A DNA stretch of 64,000 nucleotides from Gari tellinella (GCA_922989275.2 OV277864.1:24067550-24131549); one strand, 5' to 3'. Positions 1 to 10,762 are shown, counted from the first letter of the stretch. Notes: generated by a model from the letters alone, not told the origin. A program made the numbers and translations.

Positions 1-26
1 CATCATCTCATGGCTGCAGTATGGTG

Positions 27-273
27 CAGTGGAGAAAACTTTATTCTTTCCCAATAAACGCGTTTACGCGAAAACTTTTATTTGCATAGCAAACAGTTTG
101 GAGCCTGATCAGACGCCGGTTAACCCGGCGTCTGATAAGGCTCCAAACTGTTTGCCACTAAGATAAACATTAATTTTCAGAATTGTCAAAAAATTTGTAC
201 TTTTTTACGTTTAATGCTTTGCGTTTGCGTTTCGTTTGCATTTAAACGGGGAAAAATAACGGTTTCCTAACTG
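27..273 (-). mobile_element. Family A MITE (TA type, hairpin module 1)
   Basis: Starts CAGTGGAGAAAACTT with the CCCAATAAACGCGTTTACG arm and ends in the TTTAAACGGGGAAAA arm; module-1 hairpin in the middle. Its right end abuts a family B left end (CCCCTTGACTACC). Strand for family A copies: plus means the CCCGTTTAAACGC arm comes first. Confidence 0.85.
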
Positions 274-274
274 T

Positions 275-479
275 AACCCCTTGACTACCTTATCCCGAGC
301 TCATTGGTTAGTTGCAAACAGTTTTGATTGCGTAATGCGCTGTCTGATTAGGATCCAAATTGTTTGACACTCAATCTTAAATTTCGTAAGTCAAAAAACT
401 TAAAACTTTAAATTTAAGAAATAAAAGCAGACGGCAAGTGATTAAAGCTGATATCAGCTTGCCTGACAGTGAAGGGGTT
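275..479. mobile_element. Family B MITE (TTAA type), degenerate
   Basis: AACCCCTTGACTACC at the left and CAGTGAAGGGGTT at the right, a GGATCCAAATTGTTTGACAC half hairpin and the subterminal AGCAGACGGCAAG signature. Confidence 0.6.
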
Positions 480-902
480 CACCCTTCGTCTGCTACAATA
501 CAGTCTGCTTTAAAGATGACATTTATGTTCCTTGTTTGAAATAGACATAATTTATGTATATAGCATTAATGGGAAAGAAAGGAAAGTTTGAGGGTCAAAC
601 AATTTGAATTCTGATCAGACGCCGCATTTAGTGGTGTATAGTCAGGATCCAAACTCTTTATAAATTCTAGTTATTGCGATAAGCAGGCGGATAACGTATG
701 CGTTAATATTGTTGTACATGTAACCTGTGCAAGAGTAGGTTGTAAAATGCAGCTCGTAAAAGAGAACATTATTTAAGGTGTTCAGGATTATTATTAATAC
801 TCAGTTATCTTTGTGTCACACCTTGGTTTGTCTAATACTCATACATGTAGGTAAGATGTTTATATTTTAGTTATTTTTTCCATTTTCTGTGTGCTTCAAT
901 CG

Positions 903-1276
903 TTAACCCCTTCACTGCCATGACGTCATCAAATCAAAACAATTGTCGTCTGCTTCTATTTTTTAAAAAACAATTTTTGAGTATTTTGATTTAAGAAATA
1001 TTGAAACGAGTGTCAAACAGTTTGAATCCTGTTCAAACGCAGTGAAGGGGTTAAGACCGCAAAAAATAATATTACATGCATTTGCTCATCCGCTGCTTTA
1101 CCGCGAGTACCATTATTATTTGCAAAACGGTTTGTTAGACGAAGCGTCTCACGCATCAACATCCCTACTGTTTGTCATTCATATCATTTCTTTAATCAAA
1201 AATACTTACAATTTGAGGTACAAATGCAGACGACAATTGCTTTAATGAGATGACGTCAAAACAGTTAAGGGGTTAA
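903..1276. mobile_element. Family B MITE, composite
   Basis: Outer ends TTAACCCCTTCACTGCC and AAGGGGTTAA, with ATGACGTCA and TTGTCGTCTGC/GCAGACGACAA just inside both ends. An internal GCAGTGAAGGGGTTAA at 1039-1054 shows a second right terminus, so the copy is rearranged. Confidence 0.78.
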
Positions 1277-1408
1277 TACAGTTTTATGAACTTTTTTTTT
1301 AAAAGTAAATCTCAGACAGAATGACTTTAGATATCGATACGATTTTGCAAACAATATATATCCTGAAAGCTCGAGTTTTGCACCGAGTCACAGTTATATA
1401 CATATGTA

Positions 1409-1592
1409 TTACAATGGAGAAAATGTCATCTTTCCCATTTAAACGCAAACGAAACGCAAACGCATGGTACTAAAACGGAGTAAATGACGACTTTTTGACA
1501 ATGCTGACTATCGTTATGCGGCGTCTGATCATGATCCAAACTGTTTGCAAACAACTATTGTACTCGGGATAAGGCAGTGAAAGGATCTAATC
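1409..1592. mobile_element. Chimeric MITE: family A left half, family B right half
   Basis: The left part is family A (ACAATGGAGAAAATG, TTTAAACGCAAACG, ACTTTTTGACAATGCTGAC). The right part is family B (GGCGTCTGATCATGATCC, AACTGTTTGCAAACAAC, GATAAGGCAGTGAAAGG). The join is at the hairpin core, whose left arm is missing. Confidence 0.72.
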
Positions 1593-1687
1593 CACGGATA
1601 TTTGGTTTCTATTGAAAACAACAATATTGAAGCAGACGATAGTTTTGATTTAGGTTATGATTCATAAATATGTATGCTGGAACATTA

Positions 1688-2143
1688 CAGTAAAACCCCT
1701 TTGTTATGACTATTTAAAGTGGGTAAGTATTATGTGTTTAAATACGGTGGTTGCTTAAAGCAAAATAAAAGCAAAAGGGAAGCTCATAATTATGAGCTTT
1801 CTGCTTTACTTTGCTCTCCCCAAAAAGTTATTAAATGTCTTTAATGCCACTAATTAGTGTTCTTTTTACAGTGGAGAATGTGTTATTCTTTCCCAATAAA
1901 CGTGTTTACGCTAAAACTATTATTTGCAGAGCAAACAGTTTGGAGCCAGATCAGACGCCGGGTAACCCGGCGTCTGATCAGGCTCCAAACTGTTTGCCAC
2001 CAAGATAAACATGAACTATAAGAATTGTCCAAAAGTTGTTCTTTTCTACGTTTTAGCGCTTTGCGTTTGCATACGTTTGCGTACGTTTGCGTTTAAACTG
2101 GAAAGAATAACAGAGTCTCCACTGTAATAGCTGGGTTTTACTG
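1688..2143. mobile_element. Family D MITE with a family A MITE inserted
   Basis: Left end CAGTAAAACCCCTTTGTTATG, a module-2-like hairpin (GCTTAAAGCAAAATAAAAGC, then AGCTCATAATTATGAGCT) and right end GGGTTTTACTG. The family A copy 1869-2124 sits between, flanked by TA. Confidence 0.72.
1869..2124 (-). mobile_element. Family A MITE nested in family D
   Basis: 256 bp, CAGTGGAGAATGTG to CTCCACTG with TA each side and a perfect GACGCCGGGTAACCCGGCGT hairpin tip. An extra CGTACGTTTG unit in the arm explains the length above 246 bp. Confidence 0.9.
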
Positions 2144-2249
2144 CATTGTGCATAATTAGGATGATGAGTTGTGCGTACCAACTGTATCTCACACGAACAT
2201 GTCTATTACTATAGGTATGCATTCTTATACTGCAAGTTTATCGTTTCGA

Positions 2250-2435
2250 TAAAATATGTCGTCTGCTTTTATTTCAGTTAGATGGATTTAACAGCATATT
2301 GATTGAAAATACGTCTATATGAACGTCAAATAGCTTTTAATTTGATCAGACGCCGAGTAACTCGAGTTCGGATCAGGATCAAGACTATTTGCAAATGGCA
2401 TCGCACTCGGGGCAAGACGGCGAAGGGGTTAAATC
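2250..2435. mobile_element. Family B MITE, degenerate
   Basis: GTCGTCTGCTTTTATTTCAG near the left, hairpin TTGATCAGACGCCGAGTAAC, right end GACGGCGAAGGGGTTAA. Confidence 0.6.
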
Positions 2436-2483
2436 TTGCTATGTCATGTACGACAGCTCACCTGGTTGATTATACATCTGTTA

Positions 2484-2650
2484 CCTGAACCCGTTGAACC
2501 CTAGGGACGAGTATACTCGTCATTCACTAATAGGTCACCTGTGAAGAGTACACTAAAAACGTTATAAACATATATTAACAGTGTAGACCCTAACATGGAT
2601 TCCTATAGGAACTCTCTGACCAGAGTCTGCAAACGTTTGTTATTTCGTGA
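2484..2650. mobile_element. Family C MITE (TTAA type), degenerate
   Basis: CCCGTTGAACCCTAGGGACG with the palindrome GACGAGTATACTCGTC, then a hairpin around ACAGTGTAGACCC and GGAACTCTCTGACCAGAGTC. Confidence 0.6.
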
Positions 2651-2981
2651 TATAGTTTAACTAGAGTGGTGAGAAGCATTTGCTATAATTTGACCGACTG
2701 GCCTATAGTTAGTCTTGATATGACCAATATCTAAATGTGACAAATATTTCCTCAAAGCAATTATATGTACATGTACTCTGAGCAATGATTAAAAATATCG
2801 AACTGAAAGCAGGACCTCTAGAGTCTTCACAATTTTGTCCTATGATGTGAGAAGTCTTACAGCGCATAAAAGTGTTTTTCACATAGGCGCCGATTGATTT
2901 CTACATCGAAGAAAATAGTATACACTCATAAACATGTACCATAAGAAATATTTTCTTTCTATCTTCTATCAGATATTAACT

Positions 2982-3075
2982 TAAAGCAGACTGAAAATAA
3001 AGCAGCATGCACCTGAAGGCACATTCTGCTTTACTTTCAATCTGCTTAAAGTGGTCACCTGTCTTTAAAACTAGA
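2982..3075. repeat. Module-2 hairpin
   Basis: AACTTAAAGCAGACTGAAAA with its inverse TTTCAATCTGCTTAAAG and the tip ATGCACCTGAAGGCACAT, followed by GTGGTCACCTGTCTTTAAAA as in family E. Probably a family E remnant. Confidence 0.7.
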
Positions 3076-3502
3076 AACAGACTATAACAACTCTTAAAAT
3101 AAAAGGGAATCTTAGAAATCTGCTTAAACTTGAGTTGAAAGGCTTCCAATATCAAGTATGCTATGTCAATCTTCCTTCAGCAGATGTTCTTATTAGTTGT
3201 AGGCCAAACAGGCAGAGGTATGTGAATCAAAAAGCTAAACACTGTTCTCTGGAGACAGAGAGGAGTATCTTACAGAACACTAACTAAATTCTGCAGAAAG
3301 TACAAAATAAAATTGGGTGTCATAGATACAGATACCCTTCCCTCACGTAAGCCCATGCATTGTCTGATCACGAGACCAATAGTTATATACGGTTTGCGGC
3401 ATCTGATCAAAATTCAAACATTTAAACACCATTTGCAATATTTGTAAAGTCGCAATACCTTAGAGGAATAAAAGCTGACAAATGTTGTTTAGATCTGTTT
3501 GG

Positions 3503-3745
3503 TTTAATTCTTTCACTGCCACGTTTTATCGTCTGCTTTAACAATCTCATCGCCAATTATCGTCCGTATATATATAGTGTGTCGTCTGCAATATTAAGTC
3601 ACGTCAGATTTAAAGTTGTTTTGACAGAAGAAATATGGATACGAGTGTCAAACGGTTTGGGTCCTGATCAGACGCCGCGCTCACGATCCAAACTGTTTGC
3701 AAATTTGCCTTTTGGCGACGTTGGCAGTAAAACAGTTAGAATCTT
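3503..3745. mobile_element. Family B MITE immediately upstream of gene 1 coding exon
   Basis: CTTTCACTGCCACG, two GTCGTCTGC words, hairpin GGTCCTGATCAGACGCCGCG and right end GTTGGCAGTAAAACAGTTA. It ends about 40 nt before the exon 1 acceptor, in the last part of the 5' intron. Confidence 0.65.
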
Positions 3746-3791
3746 TAAATTTACTAACTGTTTTTTCCCTTTGTATTACAGCAATCCGAAA

Positions 3792-5705
3792 ATGCCAGAA
3801 GCTACAACAAAATTACGACGAACGATTGGGTTTTGTCGGGTTGCTGTAATCGCTCTAATTGCTATCTCCCTGGCTTTGCTTGTCGCCGTCATCGTTATCT
3901 CGGTAAAACTCCATGGTAACAACGAAAAGAAAGCTGTCCAAATGGAACAGACATGTGCACAAAGTAAAAATACGATTAACCTTAACCCGCCATCAGTCTT
4001 ACCTCCGTTCCATGATCTAACAAAAGAAGAAATCAAAGGAGTTAAAGAATTTCTGCATGAACAAGCAGATTTAAACCTAGTGCGAGCAGACAAAATTAGA
4101 ACAAATTTGAGCTATATCTTCACAATGGAACTGCATATCCCAGACAAGAAAAAAGTTCTCGATTACCTTGACAAAGGCATGTCTCAGCCAGATAGAGAGG
4201 CCCATGTAATAATATTTCGCGGAGATACGCCAGAAACCTACATAGAGGAATATACTGTTGGTCCTCTGCCGCACCCAGTATATAAGAAAAATCACGTTAC
4301 TCACCCATTCCGCTACCGACCTTTTACTACACCAGAAACATTGGCATTAGTAGGGATGCTTTATGAAAAGATTCACAATACGGTAGGGGATATTCTTATA
4401 GAAAGCTACGGTGCTTCTCTATTAGAATGTGGTGATAAATGCCTGACTATTTCGGTATGTACCCCAGTGTCGGGCGCCTCTATCGGAGAACCTAGGTCAA
4501 GAAAAATGTGGTGTTGGGTGGCTCAACATTTAGAATTCCATACTCTACAAAACCTTGATTTCAGTATTTTGGTGGATCTTACTCACAGCAAACCTGAGGA
4601 ATATACCATCGACAAAGTTGTTTATGCCAATCAGGTATTTGACTCTTTGGAAGACTTGAAGAAAGGGTACGAACATGGTGGTTTCCCCAAAACCAAGATT
4701 GCTTTCCCAAAGGACGATAAAGAGTTATTTTCCTCCATGAACAGAAGAGGAAACCTTTTCCCCGACGAGCCCCTATCACCACCTGAAGAGTTTGAGCCAA
4801 GTGGTCATCGCTATTCTATAAACGGCCGCCACATTTCTTACATGGAATGGGAATTTGACGTTAGAATGTCAACCATATCAGGACCGCAGCTCTATGACAT
4901 TCGATGGCATGACCGCAGGATAGTTTATGAGCTCAGTCTTCAAGAAATCGGCGTGTTATACTCGGCTCACAATCCCGCACACAGGTTTTCAGACTTTGCG
5001 GACAGTGTCTGTTTAATTGGTACCCGACCTCGCAGTCTTGTTCCCGGCGTAGACTGTCCGAAACACGCCACCTATCTGAATACCGTCCACTCGATGGAAA
5101 CTTCCGAAGACGCCGTCACATACCCAGCTGCATTTTGCGTGTTCGAGCATAACACTGGTATGCCGTTACGGCGTCATTTAAATTCTGGTCCATTTGATAA
5201 ACAGTTTTACGAGGGAATGGTTGATTCAGTTTTGATCGTGCGTACGGTAGCAACAGTGGTGAATTATGATTACATATTTGACTTTATCTTCCATCAGAAT
5301 GGTGCGGTAGAGGTGAAGGCCGTGTCGACTGGATACATGTTGACGTCATTCAGACATACACAGGAAGATGAGTTCGGCTTCCGTTTGAAAGACCATCTTA
5401 CTGGAAATATACATCACCATCTGTTCCATTTCAAAGTTGACATGGACATAAACGGAAGACAAAACAGGTTTGAGATTTTGGAAATAAAACCTGTCGAGGT
5501 TGATAATACACAATGGTCGAATGAACCAAATGCCGTCTACGCTCAAACAAAAATAAACAAAACAGAAATCCTGAGAGAAAACGAAGCAGCGCTCAAGTAC
5601 AACTTTGACAAGCCGAAGTATTTGACATTTTACAACAATGACCATAAGACAGCTACTGGTTTACCAAGAGCATACAGGCTGTATGTGAAAGGCATGTCAA
5701 AACAG
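3792..5705 (+). CDS. Gene 1 coding exon 1
   Basis: Large first coding exon, 638 codons, from the anchor through the topaquinone site and the first two copper histidines. The acceptor is TTGTATTACAG ending at 3781. The donor is AACAG followed by GTGATC at 5706, on a codon boundary after SKQ. The same exon in genes 2 and 3 ends at the identical place. Confidence 0.92.
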
Positions 5706-8700
5706 GTGATCATATACATATACATATAATTATATCTTTAATAACTTTCCCCGTTACCCGGTAATTGTATTATTATTTCTAGCAACTGTTGACACAATTC
5801 TTTATGATAAAGATTCTAAATATGTTCAAACTTTGAAGAACTAGTAATGTACACATGTATAGCCTCAAATAAAAAGAAACCCCTAAACATGTTTAGCATT
5901 ACAACAATGTATTTACTGTTTTGTCTAAACTCGCAGTGGACAAGACGGCATTCTTTCCAGTTCAAATGAAAACACAATATCGTTCTCAAACATTTGATTG
6001 ATCAGATTTGGGCCTAGGCTCAAATCTTACCAATCAAATGTTAGAAAACGACTTTAGACTAATTTCAAACGCTATATAGCATTGAAACCGTTTGTATATA
6101 CACTCAGTTGCGAAATTGCCCAAGAGTGGGATCGGCACATTAATGGAAGAAGAAGAAGAAGCCTGGTGTTAATGATTTAGTTGTCTAGAACATACCCCTC
6201 AGTTGTATCTGAAAAGTTGCCTTGGAAACACCAAACCTGTAGACCTTCACACAGATCCCTTTACGTATATAGGTACAATTAATCACAAAAAACCCTTTCA
6301 TTTGATGCATGTGTATACTCTAGTTGCCCACAACTGTAGCGTGTTCAAATACCATTGTTTGCTGTTTAGGTTAGCAGTTTGTGCCACGTGTGCAGCATGC
6401 AGAGTACAGTGCAGACTGTTTTCTGTGCAAATTACCCCTTTTAAACTTAAACTATTGTTTACATTGCAAACAGTTTGGTAACCCGGCGTCAGATCAGGCC
6501 CCAAACTGTTTGTCACTCGGATTTAAACTAGTTGTCTGAATTGTCAAAATGTTGTCATTTTCTATATTTCATTGCAATGCGTTTGCGTTTGAACGAAAGA
6601 ATTACGTTTTTTTTCAACTGTATTTCAAACCGGTAGCCAACTCGCAATCGATGGCCACCGACGGACATCGATTTCTTTACTGAACTCATCACTGTTCGTG
6701 CGTTTCGGGGGCAGAAATTAGGTTCCCGTCCCTTTGCTACAATGAAGAAGTTATTATTTTCTAATACACGCGTTTATCTTACAACATTTATATCCATTGC
6801 AAAAAGAGGGAAGCCAAATCTGGTGCTGGGTACATTTGTAACCCAGCGTGTCTTACCCGGGGTCTGTTCAGACTATGAACTATTTACAACTTAGAATACA
6901 TTTTACCGTCAACATTTTCAATACGTTATTTGCTGCATTGTATTACATTACATTTCGTTTCGTGTGAACATGAAAAAATAATGTTCTTCTATATTGTAAA
7001 AACTACAGTTTCCCTTAAACAGAAACACCTATCGCAGATAATAGTTTTCATAAAACATCTGAACTTAATACTTTCTTCCACAGAGAAATACAATTTCCCT
7101 TTTAAAAAGCAGGCACGTGTCTTTCAACGAAACCCTGTCTGAAACATGTCGCTTTTTTGTTTTTTAAAACTTGTGTAATCTATCCCTTATAAGAGTGAAA
7201 AAGTATCATTTGACTACTCCCGGCCTCAGTATAGTCTGTTTTTCTTTTTCTTTCGATTTTAAACAGTTACTTCCAGAAAACAAGGGTCAAGAAGCGTCGT
7301 TCTCCTGGGCCAGGTACCAAGTTGCCGTTACCAAGCAAAAAGACACGGAGAAGACAAGCAGCTCCATGTACGCTATCTGGGACGGCAAGAAACCCGTAGT
7401 TAACTTCCAGAACTTCATCGATAACGAGATCATCTCCGATCAGGTACGATTCCAATAACATCAGATTCAGTGGAGATTTTTTCATCCACCAACAGAGCGT
7501 TTGTACTAAAATAAGTTTTCCTATTACAAACAGTTGGAGCCTGATCAGACGCCCCAAACTATTTTATTTGTCACTCTTATGACAATGATCTGTCGACTTG
7601 TTCAAAAAGGTATATTCAGGTACGATTCCAATAACTCAAGATACAGTGGAGAATGTGTTATTCTTCCACCAACAGAGCGTTTGCACTAAACTAGATATTT
7701 CTGTTGCAAACAGTTTGGAGCCTGATCAGACGCCGGGTAACCCGGCGTCTGATCAGGCTCCAAACTGTTTGTCACTCTTATGACAATGGGCTGTTGACTT
7801 TTTCAAAAAGGTATGTTTTCTAACTTACATCGCATTGCGTTTGCGTTAATATCAGGTCAGGTACTTACAGTGGAGAAAACGTTATTCTTTCCCGTTTAAA
7901 CGCAAACGTGCGCAAACGCAAAACACTAAAACGTAGAAAAGTGCAACTTTTGGACAATTCTGATAATTCATGTTTACCTTGGTTGCAAACAGTTTGGAGC
8001 CTGATCAGACGCCGGATGACCCGGCGTCTGATCTGCCTCCAAACTGTTTGTAATAGAAATAATAGTTTTAGCGTAAACGCGTTTATTGGGAAAGAATAAC
8101 GTTGCTTTTCGCAACTACATGGCTGTATTCTGTTTGCATCATAAGAGAAGACTTTATGCTCTTACAATAAACGTTTTTGTACTGCTGCAAACTCCTAATG
8201 TTCTTTGCACACTGTTTTAAACCAGATCAGAAGCAGGTTGAAATCATAAAATTCATTTAGGAGCTTTCTGCTTTACTCTCATTCTGAATGCATTCAACTG
8301 ACATACATGTACACACGCCTTTTGTAAGATGGTCTTAAATGCGGACTTTACTTACCAGTTTCAGTTTTTCAGTTTTTATTTACAACTAGGCCCAATATGG
8401 GCATCAGCGTACCAAGCTAAGATTAGTCTACATAACGGCTGTCAAGTTTCTGATAGATGAGAAAACCTGACTTATTGCAAAGACGCGGCGGCTGGTCTTG
8501 ATCTACATTGTTTGACACCCACATACATCTAAAGCATTTTATGAAGCTGTATTATATAATACATGTACGTGTTTTGCAGTGTAGACCAATTTCAGTGGTA
8601 TCGGCTAAGGGAGTTTTTCAGTTTAGAGAGGTTACCAGTTGAAGAGGTTTAAAGTTAGAGTGGTTAACGGTTTAGAGAGGTTTCCGGTTTAGAGCGGTTT

Positions 8701-9922
8701 CCGGTTTAGAGCGGTTTCCGGTTTAGAGAGGTTTCCGGTTTAGAGAGGTTTCCGGTTTAGAGAGGTTTCTGGTTTAGAGAGGTTTCCAGTTTAGAGTTGG
8801 TTCCGGATGAGACAAGTTCATCGACCATTCTAAAAAGTTGAACAGGCAAGAGTTTAAAGCATGTGGTTGCTTTCTGCAGGGCAATAGTTATACAGAAGTA
8901 CAGCTCCTCTTTCATGCTTTCGACCTTACAGTGGAGAATCTGTTATTCTTTCCCGTTTAAACGCAAACGTACGCAAACGCAAAGCACTAAAACGTAGAAA
9001 AGAACAACTTTTGGACAATTCTGATATTTCATGTTTATCTTGGTGGTAAACAGTTTGGAGCCTGATCAGACGCCGGGTTACCCGGCGTCTGATCTGGCTC
9101 CAAACTGTTTGCACTGCAAATAATAGTTTTAGCGTAAACGCGTTTATTGGGAAAGAATAACACATTCTCCACTGTACATTAAGCAGCCATTTGCATTCTG
9201 AACTGTGTTATACCTCTTTGTTGAATGACTGGTAACCGAGTAGAAGGCATATTGGGGACAGGGACAATTTGTTCCGTTTTCAGGGACTTCCTATTTCAGA
9301 GTGCCTGGTTTTCTGAAGTTACACTGTAGTTCCATTGCAAACAGTATATAACCAGATCAGACGCCAGCTTACCCGGTGTCTGATCAGGATCCAAACCATT
9401 TGCCACTCAGATTTAAAAACATAGTCAACAAATTCATAAACCTGTCATTTTCTGTATTTTGTCACAATTGCTTTTATCTATCTGTTCATACTGCAACACC
9501 CTCATATGAGTATTACGTGCAGCTATGTTTTTGCGCTGTGTTTAATTGAACAGGGGAAAATAACGTTTTCCACTGTATTAATATACTTACAGGACCAGGT
9601 GGCGTGGGTATCGATGGGATTACACCATATCCCCCATTTGGAAGATTTACCTGTAACCCCGACAACTGGACTGGCTCTTGAGTTCTTCCTCCTACCCTAC
9701 AACTACTTTGACGAAGACCCGGCCATGGGTTCTAGTGATGCTGTCAGAATAGATCCGAATGATGATATTCACGCTGACGATGGTATCACTGTAAATCGGT
9801 ATGGGAGAAAAGAGAACTTGAATTGCAAGCCCAGAAAGCCAACATTTTTGGGCAGCTCTAGTAGTTATGACGAGACAGTGCGTAAAGACTCTGAAATATT
9901 GTTTGACAAACCTCTCGTCTGA
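3792..9922 (+). CDS. Copper amine oxidase, gene 1 of tandem trio (AOC3-like, 806 aa)
   Basis: Copper/topaquinone amine oxidase, joined from 3792-5705, 7267-7443 and 9593-9922, all phase 0, 638+59+109 residues. The family oxidises primary amines to aldehydes, releasing ammonia and H2O2. Seen: a short basic N-terminus (LRRTIG), one hydrophobic segment at about residues 16-36 (type II anchor), a D2-like start (LPPFHDLTKEEI), catalytic-base Asp404 in FADSV, Cys422/Cys449 matching the family disulfide, topaquinone precursor Tyr492 in VNYDY, copper ligands His541 and His543 (IHHHL) and His709 (HHIPHLED), and calcium-type DMD at 550-552. The ATG follows a 3' splice site ending at 3781, so the upstream in-frame codons from 3579 (MITE-derived) are not protein. 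It is more diverged than the other two genes, for example EPRSRKMWCW where they have ETNTRKM. All key residues are intact, so it is probably functional. Assignment among AOC paralogues is inferred from the N-terminal anchor. Confidence 0.93.
5935..6110. mobile_element. Variant hairpin MITE in intron 1 of gene 1
   Basis: CAGTGGACAAGACGG with TTCTTTCCAGTTCAAATG resembles a family A end, but the hairpin is different: AACATTTGATTGATCAGATT with tip GGGCCTAGGCTC. The right end is not clear. Confidence 0.5.
6407..6620 (-). mobile_element. Family A MITE, degenerate
   Basis: Module-1 hairpin with TTTGGTAACCCGGCGTCAGA, arm GCGTTTGCGTTTGAACG and end CAACTG/TA. The rest of intron 1 (to 7266) holds one more weak copy at about 6739-6930. 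Confidence 0.65.
7267..7443 (+). CDS. Gene 1 coding exon 2
   Basis: 59 codons, LLPENKGQEASFSWARYQ onward, ending IISDQ. This is the conserved SFSWARYQxAVT segment of the amine oxidase C-terminal domain. Acceptor AAACAG ends at 7266; donor CAG/GTACGA at 7444. The donor region is duplicated downstream at 7617. Confidence 0.92.
7441..7812 (+). repeat. Tandem duplication including exon 2 splice donor of gene 1
   Basis: CAGGTACGATTCCAATAAC, which spans the exon 2/intron 2 junction, recurs at 7617. Each copy is followed by a CAGTGGAGA MITE start, ACCAACAGAGCGTTTG, the module-1 hairpin and TTCAAAAAGGTAT. The unit is 176 bp; the first copy has lost half its hairpin. Confidence 0.85.
7868..8116 (+). 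mobile_element. Family A MITE
   Basis: CAGTGGAGAAAACGTTATTC, CGTTTAAACGCAAACG arm, full module-1 hairpin, GTAAACGCGTTTATTGGG arm; the last 10 bp are degraded. Intron 2 of gene 1. Confidence 0.85.
8621..8806. repeat. 17-bp minisatellite
   Basis: About 11 copies of GTTTAGAGAGGTTTCCG, cleanest in the middle and degenerate at both ends. Intron 2 of gene 1. Confidence 0.88.
8929..9174 (+). mobile_element. Family A MITE, reference-quality copy (246 bp)
   Basis: TA-flanked, CAGTGGAGAATCTG to ATTCTCCACTG, asymmetric arms (GCAAACGTACGCAAACGC versus GTAAACGCGTTTATTGGG) and a near-perfect hairpin of about 66 bp with tip CGCCGGGTTACCCGGCG. No coding capacity. Confidence 0.92.
9333..9575 (-). mobile_element. 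Family A MITE abutting the gene 1 exon 3 acceptor
   Basis: Hairpin AGATCAGACGCCAGCTTACC, arm remnants and end GGGGAAAATAACGTTTTCCACTG/TA. Its terminus is 17 nt from the exon, so the branch-point region of intron 2 is MITE-derived. Confidence 0.72.
9593..9922 (+). CDS. Gene 1 coding exon 3 (C-terminus)
   Basis: 109 codons plus TGA. It carries the third copper histidine in HHIPHLEDLP and the conserved EFFLLPYNYFDEDP segment, then a variable tail ending FDKPLV. Acceptor TACTTACAG ends at 9592, and a family A MITE end (CCACTG) lies only 17 nt upstream. Confidence 0.92.
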   Translation, partial: DQVAWVSMGLHHIPHLEDLPVTPTTGLALEFFLLPYNYFDEDPAMGSSDAVRIDPNDDIHADDGITVNRYGRKENLNCKPRKPTFLGSSSSYDETVRKDSEILFDKPLV

Positions 9923-10033
9923 TGATGATGATACTGGTGAACTAATCGACCCCTGAAATTTCAAACGGATAATTCCAGTTTCCAATTAAGTCAAGACCAT
10001 ATTGGACTATTACAGAATATGTGAAATTTACAA

Positions 10034-10039
10034 AATAAA
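10034..10039 (+). terminator. Candidate polyadenylation signal of gene 1
   Basis: AATAAA 112 nt after the gene 1 stop codon. It is a perfect canonical hexamer in the expected place, but cleavage is not shown by sequence alone. Confidence 0.5.
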
Positions 10040-10762
10040 ACGAAACCGTGTAGACGCTTATCTAGAGCTACACTGTTTGCATTGGCCAGGTGTACTTTGC
10101 ACAGGCACACTGTTTGTAGATGACAAGTACAATGTGATACTATAGTGGTCACTGTTTTAAGCGACACTCGAAATAAGCATCAATGTCGATATTCAAGACA
10201 AGTGGAAGCTAAATGTAGTGCGAACTTTAGAAAAGGTTCTTAAAAACCTTTTTTTTTAAAAATTTATATGAAATGTTCTTCTGCTCTGTTTTTACATGTA
10301 CATGTAGCAGTTGTTTCTACTTGCCCTTGATAACTGGCTCAAGAGATGAGTGACTGTTAGGTTAAACTCCGCAATAACGACGACACAATCAGTCGTTACA
10401 TGTAATGTTTTCGTCTGCTTTAAAATGTCGTCTTCATCTTTTCAAATATCAGGTTAACGTCATTTTAACCGAAGAAACCTTATTGTAACTGTTTGCAAAT
10501 TCTAGTTAAGTTGTTACTAACAAGCGAATGGTTAAGTTTGAACTATATGAGAAACAAAAACATATACATGTAGTTATTTTAAGCAGCCGATACGGATTTA
10601 AAAACAACATCCTTGGCGTTCATTAATTCAAATCAGATATTTATAAACCGCATTTCACAGATTGACTTATTCACCCAGTGACATTGCATAATATATGATT
10701 TATATAAGAAAGTCATATCGAGTCCCGGTAACTCGAACTCTCGCTTAAGTCGAACTTTCAAT

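Noticed and set aside
3579..3791. 71-residue N-terminal extension of gene 1
   Set aside because: It translates a family B MITE and the end of the 5' intron; a good 3' splice site lies at 3781 and genes 2 and 3 start at the equivalent ATG.
8621..8806. CRISPR-like array
   Set aside because: Contiguous 17-bp tandem units without spacers, in an animal intron.
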